This document shows, piece after piece, positions 52,482-61,577 of a stretch of DNA of 64,000 nucleotides. The translations under genes were made by a program, and so were the position numbers. Positions within the stretch are counted from its first letter, which is position 1; each line of letters begins with the position of its first letter. The notes beneath the pieces are model-generated. The model was given only the letters and a program-made list of their open reading frames with translations. It had not been told where the DNA came from and did not search any database. This stretch comes from Roseobacter sp. GAI101 (GTDB lineage Bacteria > Pseudomonadota > Alphaproteobacteria > Rhodobacterales > Rhodobacteraceae), in contig NZ_DS999213.1 of assembly GCF_000156335.1 (NCBI RefSeq), positions 2,778,929 to 2,842,928 on the forward strand, in the 5' to 3' direction.

Positions 52482-53269
52482 TGTTTCAACCGATCATCCC
52501 ACTTCCCGGTCTATCGGGGTGGCGCTTTTTGCAAACCACCTACGATCGGCAGTTTGAGACTTTTACAAAGTCTGTCGAACTGAAACGGGATACTGAATAC
52601 TTTCAAAAAAATATAGGCGCGATAGAAACAGCAGAAGGTCTTGTTAAGGATCGTCGCCTTTTGACAGTTACTTTGGGTGCGTTTGGTCTCCAAGACGATA
52701 TCAACAATCGATACTTTATCAGGAAAGTGCTGGAAGAAGGCACGACCAATGATGATTCATTAGCAAACCGTTTCGCAGATCCGCGTTATGCTGAACTGTC
52801 AAAGGCCTTTGGGTTTGGCCCCAATGAGTCGCGTAAGAACGGTGCTTCTGGCTTTGCGGCAGAAATTTCAGCGAAATTTCAAGCCAATAGCTTTGAAGTT
52901 TCGACGGGTGATCAAGATCAAGCGATGCGCATTGCGCTGTATGCGCAAAGGCAGCTGGTAGACATCGCGGAATCTGACGGATCAGTTGATACAAAATGGT
53001 TCACGATTATGGGGGACCCTCCCCTGAGAAATCTCTTTCAGAAGGCGCTGAACCTTCCGGAATCTTTTGGGCAGATTGATATTGATCAGCAGCTCGGTGT
53101 CTTCAAAGAACGTGCAAAGAAAGCGTTTGGAACAGAAGATATTGCAACCTTTGGCGACACAGAAAAGCTGCAGGAGCTAATCACGAAGTTCATTGTCAAA
53201 GATCAAATAGACAACCTCGGAAGCTCTCTTTCGTCAGGGTCTATCGCCCTTACTTTATTGCAACGCTAA
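52481..53269 (+). CDS. DUF1217 domain-containing flagellar-associated protein
   Basis: A 262-residue protein of unknown biochemical role that is regularly encoded in alphaproteobacterial flagellar clusters. The N-terminal block SGWRFLQTTYDRQFETFTKS and the segment YFIRKVLEEGTTNDDSLANR match DUF1217; a second helical region follows in the C-terminal half. The start overlaps the flbT stop by one base. It is the most A+T-rich gene I noticed in the window (21 G+C in the 60 bases at 52561-52620). Confidence 0.88.
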   Translation: MFQPIIPLPGLSGWRFLQTTYDRQFETFTKSVELKRDTEYFQKNIGAIETAEGLVKDRRLLTVTLGAFGLQDDINNRYFIRKVLEEGTTNDDSLANRFADPRYAELSKAFGFGPNESRKNGASGFAAEISAKFQANSFEVSTGDQDQAMRIALYAQRQLVDIAESDGSVDTKWFTIMGDPPLRNLFQKALNLPESFGQIDIDQQLGVFKERAKKAFGTEDIATFGDTEKLQELITKFIVKDQIDNLGSSLSSGSIALTLLQR

Positions 53270-53295
53270 ACAGATTTTATGAAATTTTTCTTTAA

Positions 53296-54633
53296 CTATG
53301 TTGGTACGGCTTTCGCCCTGCGCAGTATGATTTCAAGCTTCCGAAAGCTCTGACTTATTTCAGCTGACTCACGGGCCCCAAAAAAAATGTCTAATTCTGG
53401 CCAGAGTGCAATGGACTGGTCTATCTCAGGGTCACTGCCAGAGGTATAAAGCCCGGCACTGATCATCATCGAGTTCCGTTCATAAACTCCCAGTATTTTC
53501 CTCACCTGCTTAAGTATCTTGTTTTCTCCTTCGGTAGCTGCCGCAGGCAAGCTGCGTGAAACGGAGCGTAAGACATCAATGGCGGGGAAACGCCCCCTTT
53601 CAGCGATCGCACGATCCAGAATAATGTGGCCGTCCAGGACTCCGCGCAAGATATCAGCGATCGGTTCATCCATGTCTGACCCGGCGACCAAAACGCTGAA
53701 CAGCCCTGTAATATTACCTTGACCTAAATGCCCCGGCCCCGCGCGTTCGCAGAGTTGCATGATCATATGAGCTGTCGAAGGCGGGTATCCCCGTAAAACA
53801 GGAGCTTCGCCTGACGAGACGGCAATTTCACGGTGTGCCTCGGCAAATCGTGTGACTGAGTCGGCCAGAAAGAGAACTGACTTTCCCTGATCTCTGAAAA
53901 ATTCGGCAACGGCCATTGCTGTCCACGCGCAGCGACGCCTTAGCAGGGCCGACTGATCTGATGTCGCTGCAACGACGACAGTACGCGCAAGGCCTTCTGG
54001 GCCAAGCACGTCATCAATAAAGTGACGTACTTCTCTCCCCCTCTCTCCGACCATAGCAATGACAACGACGTCCGCCTGCATCTTTGACGCCAATGTCCCC
54101 AACAAGGTGGATTTGCCAATGCCCGAACCGGCGAAAAGACCAACGCGCTGACCTTCGACGATCGGTAACAGCGTATTGGTTATCTCAAGCCCTGTTTCCA
54201 AGCGCTGGCCCAGCGGTTTTCGTTCTGCTGCCCCTGGAGGGGAAGCACGAAGCGGTTGGGCCTGCGGACCACAGGGTAGCGGTTTACCGTCCAGCGGATG
54301 CCCAGATGAATCGATGACACGACCAATCCATTGAGGTGACGGGAAAATTTCACCAGCCGATGCAAGGAAGACGCGATCGTGAACTGCTACGCCATCTGGG
54401 GCATTTTCAAGCAGTGCGGTCAGAATAGTACCGTCAAGCTGCACAATCTCACCAAATAAATCACTGCCTGACCGGCGGCGAATTTTTACCCTATCCCCAA
54501 GGCAAGCCTCTGTTCCCAAACCGGAAACCTGGACGGCTCCTTGGTCTACCAGAGTTATGCGTCCAAATGGTTGCACGGCCTTGAGGGCATTAAGCTGTCC
54601 GATCAGTCCATCGATCTCATCTACTCTTTTCAT
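53296..54633 (-). CDS. fliI: Flagellum-specific ATPase FliI
   Basis: Hexameric ATPase of the flagellar type III export system. Walker A is GLFAGSGIGKSTLLGTL, Walker B is in GKSVLFLADSVTRFAEAHRE, and LRGYPPSTAHMIMQLCERAG is a conserved catalytic-face motif. The 445-residue length is normal. It is a single minus-strand gene between DUF1217 and the flgB operon, which it faces back-to-back across 83 bases. FliJ, its partner, is likely the gene at 59309. Confidence 0.95.
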   Translation of the reverse strand: MKRVDEIDGLIGQLNALKAVQPFGRITLVDQGAVQVSGLGTEACLGDRVKIRRRSGSDLFGEIVQLDGTILTALLENAPDGVAVHDRVFLASAGEIFPSPQWIGRVIDSSGHPLDGKPLPCGPQAQPLRASPPGAAERKPLGQRLETGLEITNTLLPIVEGQRVGLFAGSGIGKSTLLGTLASKMQADVVVIAMVGERGREVRHFIDDVLGPEGLARTVVVAATSDQSALLRRRCAWTAMAVAEFFRDQGKSVLFLADSVTRFAEAHREIAVSSGEAPVLRGYPPSTAHMIMQLCERAGPGHLGQGNITGLFSVLVAGSDMDEPIADILRGVLDGHIILDRAIAERGRFPAIDVLRSVSRSLPAAATEGENKILKQVRKILGVYERNSMMISAGLYTSGSDPEIDQSIALWPELDIFFGARESAEISQSFRKLEIILRRAKAVPT

Positions 54634-54677
54634 GTCGATCCTTTGTCCCCTGCAAACTGTTTCTAAAGGAATCAGGG

Positions 54678-54692
54678 TTAAGCCTTGATTGA
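54678..54692. promoter_or_regulatory. Candidate CtrA box between fliI and flgB
   Basis: TTAA-N7-TTGA matches the CtrA consensus TTAA-N7-TTAA at seven of eight positions. It lies in the 83-base divergent promoter region shared by fliI and flgB. Confidence 0.4.
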
Positions 54693-54716
54693 AATTAGAC
54701 GAAGGAGAATCCTTTG

Positions 54717-55103
54717 ATGTTCGAACAGCTCGATGTTTTCAGAATGTCTTCAGCAATGGCGATCCATGCCGGGCAGCGGCAAGCCATTGCTTCCCAAAAT
54801 GTAGCTAACTCGGACACGCCCGGGTATGTTGCCAAGGATATCGCTGCGTTTGAAACCTTGTATCAGTCAAGCCGTGATGGGACCGTGCAGCGCGCTACAC
54901 GTACGGGTCATTTGAACGGCAGCGTTGATGGCATGCAGGTCACCGAACCCTTTGAGGTCCGCGATGAAGCATCGCCAAATGGCAATGCCGTGTCGCTCGA
55001 GACGGAAATGCTCAGGTCGCTGGATGCGAAGCGCCAACACGACCGATCATTGGCAATCTATAAATCAGCTTTGAGCGTGCTGCGCTCGACCATCGGTAAG
55101 TGA
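54717..55103 (+). CDS. flgB: Flagellar proximal rod protein FlgB
   Basis: Rod protein of 128 residues. The conserved N-terminal segment AIHAGQRQAIASQNVANSDT then PGYVAKDIAAFETL is diagnostic, as is the C-terminal helix SLDAKRQHDRSLAIYKSALS. I take ATG at 54717; a TTG one codon earlier is less likely. A GAAGGAG site precedes it. First gene of a nine-gene plus-strand operon ending with fliL. Confidence 0.95.
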   Translation: MFEQLDVFRMSSAMAIHAGQRQAIASQNVANSDTPGYVAKDIAAFETLYQSSRDGTVQRATRTGHLNGSVDGMQVTEPFEVRDEASPNGNAVSLETEMLRSLDAKRQHDRSLAIYKSALSVLRSTIGK

Positions 55104-55114
55104 GGGGCTGAGAT

Positions 55115-55507
55115 ATGAGCGATTTTTCTAATGCCCTTGACGTATCATCAAGCGGGCTGCGCGCACAGGCAAACCGTCTTCGTCATTTGTCGGAGAATAT
55201 TTCAAACGCTGATACGCCGGGTTACCGGCGCAAGCTTGTTTCCTTTCAAACGGCATTCTCCTTGGGAGATGCACCGGCAAAAGTGCAAACCGGGAAGGTC
55301 CACCTTGATCAAACGGCGCTTGAAAAAGTGTATGATCCCGCGCACCCGTTGGCCGACGATACCGGCCAATATGATGGATCGAACGTCAACCTGCTGATCG
55401 AACTTGCAGACGCGAAAGAAGCGCAGCGAAGTTATGAAGCCAATCTGAAAATGTTCGAACAGACCCGCAAGATGTCGTCAGGTCTAATGGATTTGTTACG
55501 GCGCTAA
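55115..55507 (+). CDS. flgC: Flagellar proximal rod protein FlgC
   Basis: A 130-residue rod protein. It begins with the rod/hook motif SSGLRAQANRLRHLSENISN then ADTPGYRRKLVSFQ, and ends LADAKEAQRSYEANLKMFEQ, the usual C-terminal coiled-coil partner. Eleven bases separate it from flgB. Confidence 0.95.
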   Translation: MSDFSNALDVSSSGLRAQANRLRHLSENISNADTPGYRRKLVSFQTAFSLGDAPAKVQTGKVHLDQTALEKVYDPAHPLADDTGQYDGSNVNLLIELADAKEAQRSYEANLKMFEQTRKMSSGLMDLLRR

Positions 55508-55537
55508 ACCCCCTATTTCACGCGAAGGAGATCCAGA

Positions 55538-55819
55538 ATGGATATCAAAGCTATTTCCGCAGCCCAGAAATACTCAGCTGCTATCCCCGCCGTCACTCCC
55601 GATGAAAATGCATCATCTTTTATGAAGGATATGGCATTGGACTTCGCGGATACCTTGGCTCGGGGTGACCACATCGCCAAAGAGTCGATGATCGGAGATG
55701 CCGACCCCCATGCCCTGGTGCAAGCGCTTGCCCAGACGGAGTTGGTCGTTGAAACGGCGGTCGCTGTGCGAAACAAGGTTGTCGAGGCTTACCAAGAAAT
55801 ATTGCGGATGCCTGTCTGA
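55538..55819 (+). CDS. fliE: Flagellar hook-basal body complex protein FliE
   Basis: A 93-residue adaptor between the MS ring and the rod. It contains FMKDMALDFADTLARGDH and the conserved C-terminal stretch HALVQALAQTELVVETAVAV then RNKVVEAYQEILRMPV. It follows flgC by 30 bases and its stop overlaps the fliQ start (TGATG). Confidence 0.94.
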   Translation: MDIKAISAAQKYSAAIPAVTPDENASSFMKDMALDFADTLARGDHIAKESMIGDADPHALVQALAQTELVVETAVAVRNKVVEAYQEILRMPV

Positions 55820-56088
55820 TGATAGACGAAGTCATCTTTTATGACACTTTACGTCAGGGTCTTTGGGTCGCACTCATTATCTCGGTCCCGATCTTGACCG
55901 TGGCTTTGATCACCGGCGTTACCATCGGTCTGGTACAAGCCCTTACATCGATCCAGGAAATGACCCTGACATTCGTTCCCAAGCTCGCCGGGATCGGCGC
56001 GGTGTTCTGGGTATCAATGAGCTTCATGACGGAAACGCTCGTCTCGTTCTTCCACGATCGCATCATTCCGCTGATTATCGGAGGATAA
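55819..56088 (+). CDS. fliQ: Flagellar export gate protein FliQ
   Basis: An 89-residue inner-membrane component of the export gate with two membrane segments: LWVALIISVPILTVALITGV and VFWVSMSFMTETLVSFF. The intervening TIGLVQALTSIQEMTLTFVP is the family signature. fliR, its partner, is on the minus strand 5 kb away; fliP is not in the window. Confidence 0.95.
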   Translation: MIDEVIFYDTLRQGLWVALIISVPILTVALITGVTIGLVQALTSIQEMTLTFVPKLAGIGAVFWVSMSFMTETLVSFFHDRIIPLIIGG

Positions 56089-56090
56089 AA

Positions 56091-56804
56091 ATGGATAATG
56101 CCAGCTACACAATTCTGACCCGTCAAATGGGCCTTGCCCGCGAGATGCAGATGGTCGCGAATAATATCGCAAACGCCGCGACCACAGGATACCGGTCCGA
56201 AGGCGTAATTTTTTCCGAGTTTGTTCAGACCGTGGATCGCGGACCGTCATTGTCGATGGGTACCGCGAACGTTCAGAACACGAACTACATGCAGGGAGCC
56301 TTGACGCAGACAAACGGGACCTTCGATTTCGGCATTGAAGGCGATGGATACTTCCTGATCGAGACGCCAGCCGGCGAGAGACTGACCCGAGCAGGTTCTT
56401 TTACACCGAATTCAGCTGGCGAACTGGTCACATACGACGGTTTTCGGGTCCTCGATGCCGGGGGGGGGCCTATTTTTGTTCCGCAAGATGCAGGTGCATT
56501 GGGGGTCTCCAGTGATGGGACGTTCAGCGTCAATGGCGCGCCGATTGCGCAGCTTGGTATCGTCAGCCCGATTGCCCCATTGGACATGGTCCGCGAAGAT
56601 GGTGTCATGTTCCGGGCTGACGAAGGCGTTGAACCGGCCGTAAATGCGCGTGTGGTTCAAGGCTTTACCGAAGGGTCGAATGTCGATGCTGTCAGCCAGC
56701 TCGCAAGGATGATCGAGGTTCAGCGAGCTTATGAAATGGGACAGAGTTTCCTCGAAAGTGAAGATGAACGCATTCGGACCGCCCTGAAGTCGCTTTCACA
56801 ATAA
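56091..56804 (+). CDS. flgF: Flagellar rod protein FlgF
   Basis: A 237-residue rod protein. It begins MDNASYTILTRQMGLAREMQ followed by MVANNIANAATTGYRSEGVI, and has the FlgE/F/G central motif NGTFDFGIEGDGYFLIETPA; the C-terminus ARMIEVQRAYEMGQSFLESE is typical. I take ATG at 56091, two bases after the fliQ stop and after GGAGG; the frame is open upstream within fliQ. Confidence 0.95.
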   Translation: MDNASYTILTRQMGLAREMQMVANNIANAATTGYRSEGVIFSEFVQTVDRGPSLSMGTANVQNTNYMQGALTQTNGTFDFGIEGDGYFLIETPAGERLTRAGSFTPNSAGELVTYDGFRVLDAGGGPIFVPQDAGALGVSSDGTFSVNGAPIAQLGIVSPIAPLDMVREDGVMFRADEGVEPAVNARVVQGFTEGSNVDAVSQLARMIEVQRAYEMGQSFLESEDERIRTALKSLSQ

Positions 56805-56832
56805 TTGCCTGAAAATCAACTGGAGGTGCATC

Positions 56833-57618
56833 ATGCGTGCCCTAAAAATTGCAGCCACGGGAATGAGCGCCCAGCAAATGCGTGTCGAGACCATCTCGAA
56901 CAACCTCGCGAACATGAGCACCACCGGCTACAATGCCCGCCGGGCCGAGTTCTCTGATCTTCACTATCAGCAATTGGCACGTGCCGGTTCTGTGAGCGCC
57001 TCGGACGGGACGGTTTTGCCCACTGGTGTGCAGCTTGGCCTGGGCGTCCGACCGGCTGCAGTTTCGATGCAACTTGCGCAGGGATCGTTGTCGGTAACAG
57101 GGGGCGATCTTGATCTTGCTATTGAAGGCAAAGGTTTCCTTGAGGTGACTCTTCCCTCTGGCCAAGCGGCATATACGCGCGATGGCGGGCTAAAACGGAC
57201 TGGTGAGGGGCTGATCGTGACCTCTGATGGTTTCCCTGTCGCGCCGGAAATTGTGATACCGGAAGACGCTCGAAGCATTTCGATCAACGCCTCCGGCGAG
57301 GTCTTTGCTTACTTCGATGGTAACATCGCGGCTCAGCTTTTGGGGCAATTTACGATGTCCGGTTTCAGTAATGCCAAAGGGCTTGAGGCCATCGGCGGAA
57401 ACCTGTTTGTCGAGACCGAAGCTTCCGGTGCCGCCTTGGTCGCTACACCTGGCCTCAACGGATTGGGCACCCTTCGGCAAGGCTATCTCGAGGATAGCTC
57501 GGTTGATGCGGTGCGCGAGATTACCGAGCTGATCGAAGCGCAACGTGGCTACGAGATGAATGCAAAAGTTATTTCAGCGGCGGACCAGATGATGGGTGCC
57601 ACGACGCAGATACGCTGA
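56833..57618 (+). CDS. flgG: Flagellar distal rod protein FlgG
   Basis: A 261-residue distal rod protein. It begins MRALKIAATGMSAQQMRVET then ISNNLANMSTTGYNARRAEF, and includes GGDLDLAIEGKGFLEVTLPS; the C-terminal ITELIEAQRGYEMNAKVISA is conserved. A GGAGGTGC site precedes the ATG. Its stop overlaps the flgA start. Confidence 0.96.
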   Translation: MRALKIAATGMSAQQMRVETISNNLANMSTTGYNARRAEFSDLHYQQLARAGSVSASDGTVLPTGVQLGLGVRPAAVSMQLAQGSLSVTGGDLDLAIEGKGFLEVTLPSGQAAYTRDGGLKRTGEGLIVTSDGFPVAPEIVIPEDARSISINASGEVFAYFDGNIAAQLLGQFTMSGFSNAKGLEAIGGNLFVETEASGAALVATPGLNGLGTLRQGYLEDSSVDAVREITELIEAQRGYEMNAKVISAADQMMGATTQIR

Positions 57619-58037
57619 TGAAAATTACTTGGGTAATTCTTGCGTTCTTGGTTTCGACACCCAGTTTGGCTCAGGTCGTCGTGCCCACGCGCACCGTCCG
57701 TGCTGATGCGATCATTACGGAAATGGATGTGATGATTGGCAACGTCAGCGCCGCCGATGGGTTTGATCGTTTAAGGGACGTCATCGGACAAGAAGCGCGG
57801 GTTGTTCTTTATGCAGGGCGTCCGATCATGCTGGATCAGATAGGGCCGCCAGCAATCGTCGATCGAAACCAGATTGTCAGCCTGTTCTTCGAAGGCAGAG
57901 GGCTGCGAATTGCAACGGAAGGTCGCGCGCTCGAAAGGGGCGGGGTGGGCGACAATATTCGAGTGATGAATCTTGCGTCTCGCGCCACGTTATTTGGCCA
58001 AGTCCAGCAGGACGGCACAATTCAAATAAGGCAGTAG
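57618..58037 (+). CDS. flgA: Flagellar P-ring chaperone FlgA (short form)
   Basis: A 139-residue periplasmic protein with a signal peptide (MKITWVILAFLVSTPSLA then QVV). It is shorter than enterobacterial FlgA (about 219) and consists mainly of the SAF/C-terminal half, with EARVVLYAGRPIMLDQIGPP, IVSLFFEGRGLRIATEGRAL and VGDNIRVMNLASR. This short form is common in alphaproteobacteria. FlgI, its client, is not encoded in the window. Confidence 0.92.
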   Translation: MKITWVILAFLVSTPSLAQVVVPTRTVRADAIITEMDVMIGNVSAADGFDRLRDVIGQEARVVLYAGRPIMLDQIGPPAIVDRNQIVSLFFEGRGLRIATEGRALERGGVGDNIRVMNLASRATLFGQVQQDGTIQIRQ

Positions 58038-58048
58038 GGATCCGAAAA

Positions 58049-58777
58049 ATGAAAAAAGTCATGCTGAGTTTGACTATTGCTGCCTTTTCGGCAGCTTGCG
58101 CGCGCACGGATCACATGGGGAGTACTCCGACATTCAGTGAGCCGATGCAAAGTGCGGAACATAATGCGATGGTCTACGAAGCACTGCCAATTCGGTTGGC
58201 ACCTGTCCGGCTTGTCGACCGATCGTCGCTTTGGTCCGGGACCCGCAATTCGCTCTTGGGTGATCGCAGGGCGATGCAGCGGGGTGATATCATGACCGTT
58301 GTCATTGAAATCAATGAAAACGCTGAAATTTCCAATCAAACTGACCGATCCAGGTCCGGTTCGGAATCTTTGTCTGTTCCGAATTTGTTGGGAATCCCCC
58401 AGCGTTTGGACGAGAAGCTCCCTGATGGTGCGTCCTCCGCAGATTTGGTCGGGTTGAGTTCGTCCAGCAACTCTTCCGGAAATGGATCGGTAAAACGGAA
58501 AGAAAATTTAACTTTGCGGGTGGCTGCGACCGTGGTGGATGTGTTGCCGAACGGTGTCCTATCCATCTCGGGCACACAAGAATTAAGGGTCAATTTTGAA
58601 CTGCGCGAATTGCTGGTAACCGGGTTTGTCCGGTCTGAAGACATCTCGCGCCAGAACGAGATTACCTATGATAAAATTGCGTCCGCGCGTGTGTCCTATG
58701 GTGGACGCGGGCAGATTTCGGACATGCAACAGCCACGGATCGGTCAGCAAGTGCTTGATGCCGTTCTTCCCTTTTAG
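58049..58777 (+). CDS. flgH: Flagellar L-ring lipoprotein FlgH
   Basis: Outer-membrane L-ring protein of 242 residues. A signal peptide ends in a lipobox (AAFSAAC, Cys at about 20). Family motifs are SLWSGTRNSLLGDRRAMQRG then DIMTVVIEINENAEISNQTD, LPNGVLSISGTQELRVNFEL and ISRQNEITYDKIASARVSYG. The order flgA-flgH without flgI between them is unusual compared with Caulobacter-type clusters, though flgI may be elsewhere. Confidence 0.95.
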   Translation: MKKVMLSLTIAAFSAACARTDHMGSTPTFSEPMQSAEHNAMVYEALPIRLAPVRLVDRSSLWSGTRNSLLGDRRAMQRGDIMTVVIEINENAEISNQTDRSRSGSESLSVPNLLGIPQRLDEKLPDGASSADLVGLSSSSNSSGNGSVKRKENLTLRVAATVVDVLPNGVLSISGTQELRVNFELRELLVTGFVRSEDISRQNEITYDKIASARVSYGGRGQISDMQQPRIGQQVLDAVLPF

Positions 58778-58788
58778 GAGCTTTCGAA

Positions 58789-59295
58789 ATGGCAAAACTG
58801 ATCCCTATTCTTGTGCTTGTCATCTGTGCCGCTCTGGGTTTGACGGCGGGAAAGTTCTTGCGCCCCCCTCCCGCTGAACCTGCTGAAAGTGTCTCAGAGG
58901 AGATTGATGGGGAAAAGCCGGCAGAGGAAGCCGAGACTTCAGAGCAAGAACCTGAGGGCACCAGCCCGGACAGGGACTACGTCAAGATGAACAATCAGTT
59001 CGTCGTTCCAATCGTCACCGACAACCGTGTGTCTGCCATGGTTGTCCTGTCGCTAAGCATTGAAGCTCCTTTAGGCAAAGAAGACGATGTCCTGCGGCGT
59101 GAACCCAAATTAAGGGACTCCTTTTTGCGAGTCCTTTTCACGCATGCGAACATTGGCGGCTTTGACGGAGAGTTTACATCAATCGAGAAGCTTGGAGGTT
59201 TGAAACGGGCGCTAAAGGAAGTTGGCCAACGAGACGCCGGGGCTGACCTTGTCAAGGACGTTCTGATCGTTGAAATTGCGCGACAGGATTACTAG
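58789..59295 (+). CDS. fliL: Flagellar basal body-associated protein FliL
   Basis: A 168-residue single-span membrane protein near the stator. Residues about 4-22 are a membrane anchor (IPILVLVICAALGLTAG), followed by a Pro/Glu-rich linker and a periplasmic FliL domain with YVKMNNQFVVPIVTDNRVSA and LRDSFLRVLFTHANIGGFDG. Last gene of the flgB operon; its terminator lies inside the convergent gene. Confidence 0.92.
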   Translation: MAKLIPILVLVICAALGLTAGKFLRPPPAEPAESVSEEIDGEKPAEEAETSEQEPEGTSPDRDYVKMNNQFVVPIVTDNRVSAMVVLSLSIEAPLGKEDDVLRREPKLRDSFLRVLFTHANIGGFDGEFTSIEKLGGLKRALKEVGQRDAGADLVKDVLIVEIARQDY

Positions 59296-59308
59296 GCAAA
59301 TAGCCGCA

Positions 59309-59722
59309 TTATTTCATTCCAAACAGATCGATGGCCCGGGAAAGCTCATCCCGGGCCTTTCGCTTTTTGATATCACCGCGCAGGTTACCCGCAAGTTCCC
59401 GCGCGACGATCAGTTTCCCATAAGCTGTGCGAACTTGTTTCAGATGATGTTCCTTTATCGCCAACACCTGTGCAAGCTCTCCATTCAATGCTGCCTTCTT
59501 GCGGCCCAACCACGCTTGCCACGCGATATCAGCACCGACGGATCTCATCTTGGCATCCTCTGAAAGGGAGGCCCGCATTTCGATAGCATTTTCTTTAAGC
59601 CGCTCAATGTCGGTACGCAGCCTCGTCTCATGTGCAACGAGGCGCTGAAAGCTCTGCTGTTGTTTTTGGTATCGAACCTCCAGAAGGCTCTCAACCTGGA
59701 GGAGTTGATCCAATTTTTTCAT
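59309..59722 (-). CDS. Coiled-coil flagellar protein, FliJ-like (tentative)
   Basis: A 137-residue, highly charged, almost entirely helical protein: LLQVESLLEVRYQKQQQSFQ, RLVAHETRLRTDIERLKENA, ELAQVLAIKEHHLKQVRTAY. Size, coiled-coil pattern and position directly after flhB in the flhA-fliR-flhB operon suggest a FliJ-type export-stalk protein, which clusters often lack by name. Sequence alone does not prove the family. It overlaps flhB by four bases. Confidence 0.65.
   Translation of the reverse strand: MKKLDQLLQVESLLEVRYQKQQQSFQRLVAHETRLRTDIERLKENAIEMRASLSEDAKMRSVGADIAWQAWLGRKKAALNGELAQVLAIKEHHLKQVRTAYGKLIVARELAGNLRGDIKKRKARDELSRAIDLFGMK
59333..59368 (+). terminator. Terminator of the flgB-fliL operon inside the convergent gene
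   Basis: GGCCCGGG (59333-59340) pairs with CCCGGGCC (59350-59357) around a 9-nt loop, followed by TTTCGCTTTTT. It reads as a terminator for plus-strand transcripts, 37 bases after the fliL stop, and overlaps the 3' coding end of the FliJ-like gene. Confidence 0.75.
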
Positions 59723-60804
59723 CCGCGTGCCTTTGCCTTGAGGCGCATCGCTTCCGCAAATCTGATTGCAGCGGCGACGGCTTGAAAATGCTCTGGCGCA
59801 ATCATGTCACCGATGTCTGTGGTTGCATGAAGGGCGCGTGCCGTCGGTGGGTCACTATGCAGGGGCACACCGGCTTCGGCACCCTTGAGACGTATGGCTT
59901 TTGCGATTTCATCAACGCCCTTCGCAACACAAACAGGGGCTTCTCCGGGCAGTCTGCTCCATTTCAGGGCGACGGCGTAGTGTGTCGGGTTGACGATAAT
60001 CACGTCAGCCTTCGGGACATCCGCCATCATCTGACTTTGTGAAACAATCATCGCGCGCTGCCGTCGCTCTTGTTTCAGATGTGGATCACCTTCCGAGTTC
60101 TTCTGTTCATCCTGGATTTCTTTTCTCGACATCCGATTTTTGCGCAAATGTTCAAAATGCTGCCAGAGCGCATCTATTCCGCCGATTGTCGCTGATATCA
60201 GGATCGTAACAAGCAGAAAACTTAGACAAATCTCAATCATGAGTGAAATTGCAGATGCGGGATCCGTTTGAAGCGCGGCAATCATTTCGTGCAGATTTGC
60301 CCGTATGAACAGTACTAAACAGATCGAATAGATACAGAGTTTGAAAAAGCTTTTTGCAAATTCGAAAAGACCATTGCGGCCAAATTTATTTTTCGCGTTT
60401 GAGATCAATGAAATCCGCGACAGCTTCGGGGCAATTTTGGATGGCGCAAAGACGAACGCACGCTGTGCTGCAATCGCAACAAGCACAGCAATTGCAGGGA
60501 GCAAAAAAATCGGAAGCGCCGGGAGAATTATAGATATGATGAGACCGCTGGCGGGCGCAGCCGCACTACCGTCGAAGAAAATATCAATCAGGCGATCAGG
60601 TTGATCCAGCAAGACCATCAGCGCGGTGCTGATCAGGGCAATCCCTTCTGATCCAACATAGGCGAACGCAACGAACAGTCCTGCATAGCCGGCTGCTGTC
60701 ATAAGATCGGTGGACTTCGCGATATCCCCCTTACGACGTGCTTCCAACAACTTCTCTGCGGTCGCTTCGAATGACTTGTCAGAATCGTCGTCTTCGCCGC
60801 TCAT
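59719..60804 (-). CDS. flhB: Flagellar export switch protein FlhB
   Basis: A 361-residue inner-membrane export component with four membrane segments and a cytoplasmic domain that self-cleaves at the NPTH site, seen in DVIIVNPTHYAVALKWSRLP. The N-terminal KSFEATAEKLLEARRKGDIA is typical. I take ATG at 60804 (MSGEDDDSDK), which overlaps the fliR stop; an upstream in-frame start lies within fliR. Confidence 0.95.
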   Translation of the reverse strand: MSGEDDDSDKSFEATAEKLLEARRKGDIAKSTDLMTAAGYAGLFVAFAYVGSEGIALISTALMVLLDQPDRLIDIFFDGSAAAPASGLIISIILPALPIFLLPAIAVLVAIAAQRAFVFAPSKIAPKLSRISLISNAKNKFGRNGLFEFAKSFFKLCIYSICLVLFIRANLHEMIAALQTDPASAISLMIEICLSFLLVTILISATIGGIDALWQHFEHLRKNRMSRKEIQDEQKNSEGDPHLKQERRQRAMIVSQSQMMADVPKADVIIVNPTHYAVALKWSRLPGEAPVCVAKGVDEIAKAIRLKGAEAGVPLHSDPPTARALHATTDIGDMIAPEHFQAVAAAIRFAEAMRLKAKARG

Positions 60805-61577
60805 GGTCGGGCTCCGAATGGGTTTATCAGATACTGATCGAGAGCGCTTAACCAAGTGCCAAGCAAGAGTGGTGAGGCAATACAGAGAATGAACAAACCA
60901 CCGGCAGTGATCACAGGCGCACCGACAAAGGCGACCATAAGCTGCGGCATTGCTTTGTTGATGGCACCTAATGCCAGATTATAGAGCAACGAGAGAATGA
61001 CAAAGGGGGCCGCCAAAGTGAATGCCAAGGACATCGCGTGGCTGGTCTGGGCAAGCCCCCATTCAGACAGATCCGAAGGATTCGGGAACTGTCCCATCGG
61101 CAGGGTATCGTAGGAATAAATGAGCAGAGAGGCAGCTTTGACATGTAGCCCCGCGGTGACGGCCAAAGCCAAAGCCGCAAATACCAGAATATACCCCATG
61201 GCTGGAATGGGTTCGACGGCAGCGCCCCCCAGAATTTGTGAAAGCGATGTGGACTGTGCCGCGATTGATCCGGTTGTCTGAAGGGCCAAAATGAAGAGGC
61301 GAACGCCAATACCTAACAATAATCCATTCACAGTCTCGGAAAAAATCAACCAAAGGAGATCCCCAAGCAAAATTGTTGCGTATGGCGGTACCTGTATGGA
61401 AGGCGACACGATCAATGTAAAAGCGAAGGCAAGAACCAGCTTTACGCGTGCCGGCATGACGGATTCACCGAAAGCCGGCATGAGTGACACAAATGCGCCG
61501 ACACGCAAAAAAACCGCAAAAGCGTGCCATAGCGCCTCCGCGATCCAAGGGGCCAAGCTGTCGTGGATCGGTATCAA
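60801..61577 (-). CDS. fliR: Flagellar export gate protein FliR
   Basis: A 258-residue inner-membrane gate protein with about six hydrophobic segments. FAVFLRVGAFVSLMPAFGES and RLFILALQTTGSIAAQSTSL are characteristic. Its ends overlap flhA and flhB by four bases each (ATGA), so the export-gate genes are coupled. Confidence 0.95.
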   Translation of the reverse strand: MIPIHDSLAPWIAEALWHAFAVFLRVGAFVSLMPAFGESVMPARVKLVLAFAFTLIVSPSIQVPPYATILLGDLLWLIFSETVNGLLLGIGVRLFILALQTTGSIAAQSTSLSQILGGAAVEPIPAMGYILVFAALALAVTAGLHVKAASLLIYSYDTLPMGQFPNPSDLSEWGLAQTSHAMSLAFTLAAPFVILSLLYNLALGAINKAMPQLMVAFVGAPVITAGGLFILCIASPLLLGTWLSALDQYLINPFGARP

